Positions 1-7,257 of a DNA stretch of 64,000 nucleotides are shown here, piece by piece; positions within the stretch are counted from its first letter, which is position 1, and each line of letters starts with the position of its first letter. A model generated the notes under the pieces. The model ran no database searches, was not told where the DNA came from, and worked only from the letters and a program-made list of their open reading frames with translations. The stretch comes from Saprospiraceae bacterium (GTDB lineage: Bacteria; Bacteroidota; Bacteroidia; Chitinophagales; Saprospiraceae): assembly GCA_016711125.1 (NCBI GenBank), contig JADJTQ010000002.1:1309867-1373866 (forward strand), given 5' to 3'. The position numbers and the translations under genes are program-made.

Positions 1-1836
1 ATCAAAATTCACTTGTTCGGCCAGGACATTTTTTAATGTCTTGATGTTCAATACTTTACCGGTAGCATCAGCCATAAAAATCGTAGCAGCTGTAGGTGTG
101 TCAAAATGGATATCTACTTTGACAAACTCTGAAGCAGGATTAGGATAAATAGTTACACTGTGCTCAGGTAGTGGATTTTCGTCCACCGCAGTTATGATCG
201 TAAGTTCTACCCCCACATCAGATGCATTTTCCTCATAGTCACGCACAATACCCCAACCCGGATCGGCATCACGTGGTGTAGACACAATACTGGTCAATTG
301 CCAGACCTTATAATCTTCATTGGTGCCAATAAATAGATCGGAAACACTAGCCCCAAATCGCAAGCCCACCAGATATTTTCCACCAGGTTGCATCATGATC
401 TGATCGTTTTCTCCATCGAGATCGGTTAGTATATCAATGTTGAAATCTTCACATTGCGACGCTTCCTCACCTGCGGTAAATACTTTTGAACCAATACCAA
501 TCACCTGGTTAGCATCAATCAATTGATCAAAGCCTGATGCTGCATCTAGTCCGATTAAGTCGGTCTCACCATTTAGTAATACACCCTTCAATATCCGAGC
601 CGTATCGGGCAGTTGCACGATAAAGCCGATGATGGTCTTACCCACTAATGGATCATCTCCTTCACAAATTTTAAAGGTGATTTGATCAAAAATCAAAGGC
701 TCAGCCACACTGGATGGCAAACTGATAAAATTGGCAATATCATACTCTTCACCTCCAAAATTATAGCCTTGAGTTCGACCTGTTGGTGGTAGTTTTCGAA
801 ACGAAAAATCACGTACGTCAAAGACATTAAAATCAACATTATCATCGGGGGCGACAATCTCAGGGGTTGTGTCTCCTCTATACCTCACATTGTACGCTAA
901 GATATAGTCTTGCTGAGTGGCATCGGTTGGCTCCCAACTTCGGTCAAAGTCCCAGATCACCGTGTCGCCAGTTGCTAATCCAACTACCCAACCGGTATCA
1001 CTAAATACTAAATCACGAGTCTCGCCGGTCAGTACCCGGGTCATAAACATGATGCTATCGGTGATGTCTTCACCCAAATTGGTTACCATCATTTCCAGAT
1101 CGAAAGAGTCACCATTCAGGGCAAAATCGGGAGTTTCAAAATTGTCAATATTGGTAAAATCCAAAACAGCTAAATCCACACCCCGGCTGTCATAAAGTTT
1201 TACATCGTCGATGAGCCAGAAATAGTAATCGCCCGACCACACAAATTTAATCATCACATCGGCTTGATTACCAGCAACATCCGATATGTCAAGTGCTACA
1301 ATATCGTTTTGCCTGGTTGTAGAGTTGGCAGAGATTTCAGCATTGATCTCAAATGAATCGGTCCATGTAAGACCACCATCCGTGCTCACCTCAACCGAGG
1401 TAGCGGGGGTACTAAAATCAGTTGAACTTTTTGAAAAATAACGGTAATACTGATTAAATGCCAGGATCACCTGGTCCTGACCAGTAAAGTCAAGCGATGG
1501 TGAAATGATTTCTCCCACTTGAGGAGCAACTGCAGGGCCACCTCCTTGAGTGTTTTGATCGCCTCCATTGTCTAAGCCATCGCTGTCAAAAAGCAAGGCT
1601 CCACCCCCGGATTCAGATAAAATGGGTCGCGTACCATCGTTGAAAGCCCCCGTACCGGCGTCTCCGTTAGGTGCCCATACCCATACGGCATCGGTATCTG
1701 AGACACCAATTGTGGTCCATCCCTCCAGATCATTGTCAAAGGTAAAAGTATAAATAGCGGTTTGACCATAAGAAGTTATGGCAAAGACCATAACGGTGAA
1801 AATAGTTGTAAGTGTTTGAATGGTCGATTGATACAT
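1..1836 (-). CDS. Secreted multidomain protein with type IX C-terminal sorting domain (partial, runs off window start)
   Basis: An uninterrupted minus-strand frame starts at the ATG at 1836 and is still open at base 1, giving 612 residues. Residues 1-24 form a signal peptide ending in SYGQ. The next ~200 residues have beta-sandwich adhesion/lectin-like character, with the phrase VEVSTDGGLTWTD typical of Bacteroidota surface proteins and an ending DYYFWLIDDVKLYD. From about residue 555 a type IX secretion sorting domain begins (motif VTIYPNPASEFVKVDI), whose last strands lie outside the window. The family is known to be exported by Sec, then across the outer membrane by T9SS and anchored or released. 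The ligand or enzymatic role is unknown; no catalytic motif was seen. Confidence 0.85.
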   Translation of the reverse strand, partial: MYQSTIQTLTTIFTVMVFAITSYGQTAIYTFTFDNDLEGWTTIGVSDTDAVWVWAPNGDAGTGAFNDGTRPILSESGGGALLFDSDGLDNGGDQNTQGGGPAVAPQVGEIISPSLDFTGQDQVILAFNQYYRYFSKSSTDFSTPATSVEVSTDGGLTWTDSFEINAEISANSTTRQNDIVALDISDVAGNQADVMIKFVWSGDYYFWLIDDVKLYDSRGVDLAVLDFTNIDNFETPDFALNGDSFDLEMMVTNLGEDITDSIMFMTRVLTGETRDLVFSDTGWVVGLATGDTVIWDFDRSWEPTDATQQDYILAYNVRYRGDTTPEIVAPDDNVDFNVFDVRDFSFRKLPPTGRTQGYNFGGEEYDIANFISLPSSVAEPLIFDQITFKICEGDDPLVGKTIIGFIVQLPDTARILKGVLLNGETDLIGLDAASGFDQLIDANQVIGIGSKVFTAGEEASQCEDFNIDILTDLDGENDQIMMQPGGKYLVGLRFGASVSDLFIGTNEDYKVWQLTSIVSTPRDADPGWGIVRDYEENASDVGVELTIITAVDENPLPEHSVTIYPNPASEFVKVDIHFDTPTAATIFMADATGKVLNIKTLKNVLAEQVNFD

Positions 1837-2137
1837 ATGCTTTTAATTAATCGATTAAGGAAATTATAATTTGGTGTGCAAGATATAAAATTACCCTCAA
1901 GACTGGTGTTATTTAACTATTTCAGTGTGCATTTGTCAGTGAGCAGACTACAGTATTTGGGCAGTGCAGAAGGTGATCTTCGGTCGTTAGGCAATTTCCT
2001 GCCCAAAAATGGCCCAGGTCTAAAACAAATTAGCTTGCAATTCGCCTTTGCAAAGTACGCTCTTGAAACGATGCGAATCATAAAAACGCCGGATTAAGCA
2101 GTGAGGCTCCATCTCTAAATATTAGTTAAACAAGTAT
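1837..2137. other. Intergenic stretch, no gene seen
   Basis: About 300 bases lie between the start of the type IX cargo gene and the stop of hldA, both on the minus strand. It should hold the promoter of the cargo gene and the 3' end of the LPS operon, but no clean TAnnTTTG core with a spaced TTG was found. A 73-codon frame on the plus strand (1876-2097) has no recognisable protein character. Confidence 0.5.
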
Positions 2138-3142
2138 TCAGCTGGTCTTTGAAGCCAGGTCAGATTCAAATTCCAATAGCATCTCCCTGGAAACCGGCAT
2201 CACACCTGGATACTGACAAACTAAGGTACCGCATAGTCCTGACCAATGAGCTACCGATGAGAGATCGAGATCAGCGGACAAGCACAATGATGCCACGCTA
2301 ATCACGGTATCACCAGCTCCACAAACATCGGCAATGAGTCGCTTTTGAGCAGGTAGCAGGTGATGCTCTGATCCGTTATCAATAAAAATACCTTTATCAG
2401 ACAAGGTCACCATGATTGTCTTACAGCCAAGTTTAGATCTGACATATTTAGTAGCTTTCAGAAGACTTTGCTGGTCAACCTCAACTGGAAATGGAAGGAT
2501 AGCGCGTAGCTCAGCCAGATTGGGCTTAAAAAGAGAAACCCCGAGGTACTCATAAAAATGATCAAACTTAGGATCTACAGCTATCGGAATATTTTGCTCA
2601 TGCAGCAACTTCAGGAATCTTTTAATACTGGGGCCACTGAGTATACCTTTGTTGTAATCTTGTAAGATCACGAAATCAATAGGCACCGTCTTTAGCAAGG
2701 TCTTTACCGAATGAACCAAACTCTCAAGCAATTCGGGCTGAATGGCATCTGTGGTCTCCTGGTCGACCCGGAGCAGATGTTGTTTGCCGGCCATGATTCT
2801 GGTCTTGCAGGTTGTCATCCGCTGATCATTTGTCAGCAGTAAGTCTGTGTTGATCTGCTTTTCGTTGAGCAGCTCAACGAGCTTTCTCCCCATTTGGTCA
2901 TCACCGATAGCCGAGGCTATCCAAACCTCATTACCCAATCCTGCCAAATTAAGCGCTACATTGGCTGCTCCACCTGGCAGAAGAGAGGTGTCTTGATGCA
3001 ACATGATCGGCACTGGTGCTTCGGGAGATATCCGTGATACGGACCCGCTCAGATACTGGTCGATCATTACATCCCCGATCACCAAAACTTTTTTATGTTG
3101 GATAAGCTCTAAAAACTGCGCAGTATCAGCTGATGTCTTCAT
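2138..3142 (-). CDS. hldA: D-glycero-beta-D-manno-heptose-7-phosphate kinase (PfkB/ribokinase fold)
   Basis: This 334-residue protein is a PfkB-family sugar kinase. The N-terminal VIGDVMIDQYLSG and the glycine-rich LPGGAANVALNLAGLG (around residues 56-71) match RfaE domain I, and the CGAGDT anion-hole/catalytic motif sits near residue 275. It phosphorylates heptose-7-phosphate at C1 on the route to ADP-heptose for the LPS core. The bifunctional HldE is about 475 residues; the nucleotidyltransferase half (HldC) is missing, so this is the stand-alone kinase and the partner must be encoded elsewhere. It overlaps waaA by 4 bases (ATGA), which implies translational coupling in an LPS operon. Confidence 0.9.
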   Translation of the reverse strand: MKTSADTAQFLELIQHKKVLVIGDVMIDQYLSGSVSRISPEAPVPIMLHQDTSLLPGGAANVALNLAGLGNEVWIASAIGDDQMGRKLVELLNEKQINTDLLLTNDQRMTTCKTRIMAGKQHLLRVDQETTDAIQPELLESLVHSVKTLLKTVPIDFVILQDYNKGILSGPSIKRFLKLLHEQNIPIAVDPKFDHFYEYLGVSLFKPNLAELRAILPFPVEVDQQSLLKATKYVRSKLGCKTIMVTLSDKGIFIDNGSEHHLLPAQKRLIADVCGAGDTVISVASLCLSADLDLSSVAHWSGLCGTLVCQYPGVMPVSREMLLEFESDLASKTS

Positions 3143-4368
3143 AATAATATTTTCTCGCCTGCAAGGTAATGCACAACTTTTAATGTAGCTCCGCGATGTC
3201 TGCTTAGAAATTTGTGAATCCCCTCACCTGCCAATTTATAATTCGAGTTATTGCTAAAAAAATCAATTGCCTGTTTAAATTCAATCGAATTAGAAACTGA
3301 TTGAGCACTGGATAACTTAATCAATTCGGTGGCCTCTCCAAATTTTTGATGATGGGGTCCAAAAATGACCGGAAGCCCTGCAGCGATGGGCTCAAGGATA
3401 CTATGAATACCTTTGCCAAATCCTCCGCCGATGTAGGCTTGAGTTCCATATTGATATAAGTGAGCTAAATCACCGATGGTGTTGACAATGATACCATCAG
3501 CATCCCGGGTTGAATTATTGATCCCTGTGAGAAAAGGATAATTGCCCTTCACTTGTTGTTGTATTCTTTTCAACATGCCAGCACTGATGTCATGCGGAGC
3601 AAAAATGGTAAAATATTTCTCTTTGAATTCAGCGATCCAGGCTGCAACAATTTCTAAATCCGCAGGCCAGATACTCCCGAAGATGACAACAGATTTTGTC
3701 CCTATGAGCGAGTCAATAATAGGGTATTTTTTAAGTTCACCTTGCAAATCTATTACCCGGTCTATTCGATTATCCCCCGCCACCATCGAATTGATTTGCT
3801 TTCTTTCCAGTAATTCATGACTGTGAATATCCTGGACAAAAATCATCTTCGATTTTTGCAAAATTTCTAATAGCGGTGACAGCCATGGTTTAAATAGAAA
3901 ATGATTTGATTTGAACACACAAGAAATAAAATAGAAAGGAATATTTCTTTGATTTAATTCATCTAAATAATTAAACCAAAAATCGTATTTAATAAAAATG
4001 GCGGCTCTTGGTTTGATCCGATTCAAAAATTTAACTGCATTTTTTTTTGTATCCAGAGGCAGATAAAAGACATGGTCAACGAACTGGTAATTCTTCCGAA
4101 TTTCGTAGCCACTGGGTGAAAAAAATGTCAAGACGATACGAGTGTCGGGAAATTGCTTTTTGATCGCTTCGATGACCGGTCTGCCCTGCTCAAATTCCCC
4201 AAGTGAAGCGGCATGTATCCATATTGGATTGGTTGTATCCTGAATTATTCGAGTCCAGATATTCTGACGACCAGCAATCCATTTTTTAGCTTTTTTATTA
4301 AATGGCCTTAGGACAAGGATCAGCAACCCGTAAATTTTAACCGACAGCGAATAGAGCCAAAGTACCAT
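3139..4368 (-). CDS. waaA: 3-deoxy-D-manno-octulosonic acid transferase (Kdo transferase)
   Basis: The 409-residue product has an N-terminal hydrophobic segment (about residues 3-21) for inner-membrane anchoring and the GT30 signature HAASLGEFEQG, which carries the conserved glutamate of the family, around residues 52-62. The segment KYDFWFNYLDEL and the donor-binding C-terminal part with GGGFGKGIHSILEPIAAGLP are typical of Bacteroidota KdtA. It transfers Kdo from CMP-Kdo to lipid IVA at the cytoplasmic face. It is separated by one base from the upstream membrane-protein gene and overlaps hldA downstream by 4 bases, so all three are probably co-transcribed. Confidence 0.92.
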   Translation of the reverse strand: MVLWLYSLSVKIYGLLILVLRPFNKKAKKWIAGRQNIWTRIIQDTTNPIWIHAASLGEFEQGRPVIEAIKKQFPDTRIVLTFFSPSGYEIRKNYQFVDHVFYLPLDTKKNAVKFLNRIKPRAAIFIKYDFWFNYLDELNQRNIPFYFISCVFKSNHFLFKPWLSPLLEILQKSKMIFVQDIHSHELLERKQINSMVAGDNRIDRVIDLQGELKKYPIIDSLIGTKSVVIFGSIWPADLEIVAAWIAEFKEKYFTIFAPHDISAGMLKRIQQQVKGNYPFLTGINNSTRDADGIIVNTIGDLAHLYQYGTQAYIGGGFGKGIHSILEPIAAGLPVIFGPHHQKFGEATELIKLSSAQSVSNSIEFKQAIDFFSNNSNYKLAGEGIHKFLSRHRGATLKVVHYLAGEKILL

Positions 4369-4369
4369 A

Positions 4370-5122
4370 TTAATAGTATCGGATTTCGGGAGTCAAATAA
4401 ATCGGAATGATCCAGCCGAGTTGAATTCCGGTCAGCACATCAAATCGATTGATTTTTACCCCCGTTTGGTTGTAATTAAATTGTCTCCTGTCTCTGGTAA
4501 ATGCTTCAGCAACAGATATTGAAATATAGAAATTGATCAATTTGTCTTCACTCAAGTACATATAAGAGATCTTCTGATTAAGAGTCCAACCCGAACTAAG
4601 GCGGTCATATCCTTTTAAATAGGCATGCTGCAATTGAACCACCGAATCAAAGTCATCGACAATTCTGATTTTATGTACTAAGTATCCCAGACCTGCGACC
4701 AGGAGAAACCCTGATCTGTGCCGGGAGTTTTTTCGCAGCTGAACCAGGTGTCCTGCATCAATAGAAAATTGATGTCCTCTTTCTCTCAGAAAGATGCTTG
4801 CAAATTGCATGTCGCTGCCAATGATACCCCCTTCGATCGTTCGCAAGTTTGATAGCACATCTTCTCTCACTTGATTGCCAAACAAGAGGTCGTAATTAGC
4901 CCCCAGGTAAAAATTGTTCTTTGAAAGAAATGCCACCGATCCACCCAGAGTAAAATGCTCGGCAAACCGGTCCTTCAAATCAGCCATCGGCAGGCCCGCA
5001 CCGTACCGGGCACTTAGCTGGATCAAGGACTTTAGGCTATCTTGAGGCTGACCGATGGCTGTACAGGTTGCCATCGTGAGCATGATTGCCAAGGATTTTG
5101 CGCTTGATATGCATTTTTGCAT
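4370..5122 (-). CDS. Putative outer-membrane beta-barrel protein, function unknown
   Basis: The 250-residue protein starts with a signal peptide (about residues 1-24, ending TAIGQ). The mature part alternates polar and hydrophobic residues in short strands, has many Tyr/Phe/Gly, and ends in IRYY, an aromatic C-terminus as in barrel proteins. Blocks such as FYLGANYDLLFGNQV and HRSGFLLVAGLGYLVHKIRI resemble uncharacterised Bacteroidota outer-membrane proteins. It is first in an apparent operon with waaA and hldA, one base from waaA, which hints at an envelope role, but no function can be assigned. The start codon lies inside a perfect hairpin (5106-5125), and a promoter core lies only 5 bases upstream, so Met14 or Met17 are alternative starts. 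Confidence 0.7.
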   Translation of the reverse strand: MQKCISSAKSLAIMLTMATCTAIGQPQDSLKSLIQLSARYGAGLPMADLKDRFAEHFTLGGSVAFLSKNNFYLGANYDLLFGNQVREDVLSNLRTIEGGIIGSDMQFASIFLRERGHQFSIDAGHLVQLRKNSRHRSGFLLVAGLGYLVHKIRIVDDFDSVVQLQHAYLKGYDRLSSGWTLNQKISYMYLSEDKLINFYISISVAEAFTRDRRQFNYNQTGVKINRFDVLTGIQLGWIIPIYLTPEIRYY

Positions 5123-5125
5123 ATC
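5106..5125 (-). promoter_or_regulatory. Perfect inverted repeat over the start codon of the outer-membrane protein gene
   Basis: Arms GATATGCA (5106-5113) and TGCATATC (5118-5125) are perfect 8-base inverted repeats around a TTTT loop. On the minus strand the initiator ATG (5122-5120) lies within one arm. In RNA this would form a hairpin that buries the start codon; at DNA level it could be an operator. Confidence 0.5.
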
Positions 5126-5126
5126 A

Positions 5127-5134
5127 CAAAGTTA
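5127..5134 (-). promoter_or_regulatory. Putative -7 promoter element of the envelope operon
   Basis: The minus strand reads TAACTTTG, a perfect match to the Bacteroidota TAnnTTTG core. The nearest TTG (5160-5158) is 23 bases away, longer than the usual 19-20. A transcript from it would be nearly leaderless at the annotated ATG. Confidence 0.4.
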
Positions 5135-5194
5135 ATTGATTTTTGAGGTCGAATAGTCAAATGGACAAGACTCGTATTCAGGTAGATACCCCCG

Positions 5195-5224
5195 TTCAAA
5201 AGACCAACCATTTATTTACCTTTG
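5195..5224 (+). promoter_or_regulatory. Putative promoter of the UDP-xylose synthase gene
   Basis: TACCTTTG at 5217-5224 matches the Bacteroidota -7 core TAnnTTTG. A TTC in place of TTG lies at 5195-5197, 19 bases upstream. The predicted transcript start precedes the ATG at 5249 by about 20 bases. Confidence 0.5.
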
Positions 5225-5248
5225 GCAGCTGAATAAATACAGGCTTGG

Positions 5249-6181
5249 ATGAAAACAGTGTTGATCACCGGTGCAGCAGGATTTTTGGGTTCACATTTGT
5301 GCGACCGGGTTATGGCTGAGGGTTACAAAGTGGTTGGAATGGACAATCTCCTGACTGGCTCTCTCCGCAATATTGAGCATCTTTTTAAGGATGCCCGATT
5401 TGACTTTTATCATCATGATGTTTCAAAATTTGTGCATGTACCCGGTCAGCTGGACTATATCCTTCATTTTGCATCACCCGCCAGTCCGATCGATTATCTG
5501 AAGATGCCCATTCAGACCCTTAAAGTGGGATCATTGGGCACACACAATCTTCTGGGATTGGCCCGGGTCAAGAAATCCAGAATATTAATTGCATCAACAT
5601 CCGAAGTTTACGGTGATCCATTGGTACATCCACAAAATGAAGATTATTGGGGCAACGTCAATCCTGTTGGTCCGAGGGGGGTCTATGATGAGGCCAAAAG
5701 ATTTCAGGAGGCAATCACGATGGCCTATCACAATACTCATGGTCTGGAAACCCGTATTGTGCGCATATTTAATACCTATGGTCCACGCATGCGACTAGAC
5801 GATGGTCGCGCATTGCCGGCGTTTATGGGTCAGGCTTTACGTAACGAACCGATAACCCTTTTTGGTGATGGGTTGCAAACCAGATCTTTTTGCTACGTTG
5901 ATGACCTGATGGAAGGTATTTTTAGATTACTCCATAGCAACTACCATCTACCGGTGAATATTGGTAATCCGTCGGAAATCACCGTTAAGCAATTGGCAGA
6001 AGAGATTCTTGACATGATCGATACTACCTCAACCTTGAGTTTCAAACCATTGCCTGTTGATGATCCAAAGGTGCGTCAGCCGGATATCACCAGAGCCAAA
6101 GAGATCTTAAATTGGGAGCCTCTCATTGAACGAAAGGAGGGATTGCAGCGTACTTTGCAATACTTTAAAACAGTTGTATAG
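5249..6181 (+). CDS. uxs: UDP-glucuronate decarboxylase (UDP-xylose synthase), extended SDR family
   Basis: The 310-residue protein is an extended short-chain dehydrogenase. It has the NAD-binding GAAGFLG loop at residues 8-14, the active-site STSEVYGDP near residue 117 and the catalytic pair Y146-x3-K150 in GVYDEAKR. The segment NEDYWGNVNPVGPRG is diagnostic for UXS enzymes, separating them from UDP-glucose epimerases. It converts UDP-glucuronate to UDP-xylose for surface polysaccharide. It sits 2 bases before rfbB and upstream of a polysaccharide export gene, suggesting an exopolysaccharide operon. Confidence 0.9.
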   Translation: MKTVLITGAAGFLGSHLCDRVMAEGYKVVGMDNLLTGSLRNIEHLFKDARFDFYHHDVSKFVHVPGQLDYILHFASPASPIDYLKMPIQTLKVGSLGTHNLLGLARVKKSRILIASTSEVYGDPLVHPQNEDYWGNVNPVGPRGVYDEAKRFQEAITMAYHNTHGLETRIVRIFNTYGPRMRLDDGRALPAFMGQALRNEPITLFGDGLQTRSFCYVDDLMEGIFRLLHSNYHLPVNIGNPSEITVKQLAEEILDMIDTTSTLSFKPLPVDDPKVRQPDITRAKEILNWEPLIERKEGLQRTLQYFKTVV

Positions 6182-6183
6182 GC

Positions 6184-7254
6184 ATGAATAGCAGAAGATA
6201 TAACACCATACTTATCACCGGTGGAGCCGGATTTATTGGCAACCACCTGACAAGGCATTTGGTGATCAAATACCCGGATTCAAAAATAGTCAATTTAGAC
6301 AAATTGACTTATGCAGGAAATCTTGAAAATCTGCTGGATGTTGAGGACCGTTCCAATTATCATTTTGAGAGGGTTTGTATCACCGATGAGGTGGAAACAC
6401 AGCGGGTCTTTCAGCAACACCGGCCCGACCTGGTGATTCATCTCGCTGCCGAATCACATGTCGATCGCTCTATTGTGTCACCTCTTGAGTTTGTTCACAC
6501 GAATACCGTTGGTACGGCTAACTTGCTGAATCAGGCCAAGAAGCTATGGCAGGAAGATGGATTTCAAGACGAATTGTTTTATCACGTTTCAACGGATGAA
6601 GTGTACGGGAGTCTGGGCCCATCAGGTTATCTTTACGAGGCGACGAAATACGATCCCCGTTCACCATATTCGGCATCTAACGCTGCCGCTGACCATTTGG
6701 TGATGGCATATTATCATACTTTTCAGATGCCAGTGATCATCTCCAATTGCTCGAATAATTACGGACCTTATCAATTTCCAGAAAAATTGATTCCTTTGAT
6801 CATCAATAATATCCGACATCAAAGACCACTGCCGGTGTATGGCGATGGAAGTAATGTGCGCGATTGGCTCTATGTGACTGACCATGTGGAAGCCATTGAT
6901 CTTGCTGTTCATGGTGGCGTCATTGGAGAGACCTATAATATTGGCGGCCACAATGAGCATAAAAACCTAACCATTGTTGAGACTCTCTGTGACCAAATTG
7001 ATGTCAAATTAAATAATCCGGTTGGAACCTCTCGCAAATTGATCACCTTTGTCAAGGATAGATTGGGGCATGACCAGCGATACGCCATTGATGCGGCGAA
7101 AATAAATTCGGAGCTGGGATGGAGCCCCTCAATAAATTTGAGAGAGGGTTTATCTTTGACCATAGATTGGTATTTTGAGAACGCTACCTGGTTGCAGAAC
7201 ATTACCAGTGGAGCCTATAAAGAATACTATCGAAAAATGTATAAAGTGGAGTGA
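6184..7254 (+). CDS. rfbB: dTDP-glucose 4,6-dehydratase with an altered YxxxK motif
   Basis: The 356-residue protein matches RfbB: GGAGFIG NAD loop (13-19), the T137-D138-E139 catalytic triad in STDEVYGS, the SNNYGPYQFPEKLIPL block and the C-terminal WLYVTDHVEAIDLAV. The enzyme makes dTDP-4-keto-6-deoxyglucose, a precursor of rhamnose and other deoxy sugars. The SDR motif reads Y162-SAS-N166: the invariant lysine is asparagine through the codon AAC at 6679-6681, one base from AAA or AAG. If real, activity should be badly impaired; a sequencing error is as likely. It is followed 3 bases later by the SLBB gene. Confidence 0.9.
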   Translation: MNSRRYNTILITGGAGFIGNHLTRHLVIKYPDSKIVNLDKLTYAGNLENLLDVEDRSNYHFERVCITDEVETQRVFQQHRPDLVIHLAAESHVDRSIVSPLEFVHTNTVGTANLLNQAKKLWQEDGFQDELFYHVSTDEVYGSLGPSGYLYEATKYDPRSPYSASNAAADHLVMAYYHTFQMPVIISNCSNNYGPYQFPEKLIPLIINNIRHQRPLPVYGDGSNVRDWLYVTDHVEAIDLAVHGGVIGETYNIGGHNEHKNLTIVETLCDQIDVKLNNPVGTSRKLITFVKDRLGHDQRYAIDAAKINSELGWSPSINLREGLSLTIDWYFENATWLQNITSGAYKEYYRKMYKVE

Positions 7255-7257
7255 AGT

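Noticed and set aside
1876..2097. 73-codon plus-strand gene
   Set aside because: No ribosome site or family similarity, odd composition, and it lies where the minus-strand promoter region should be.
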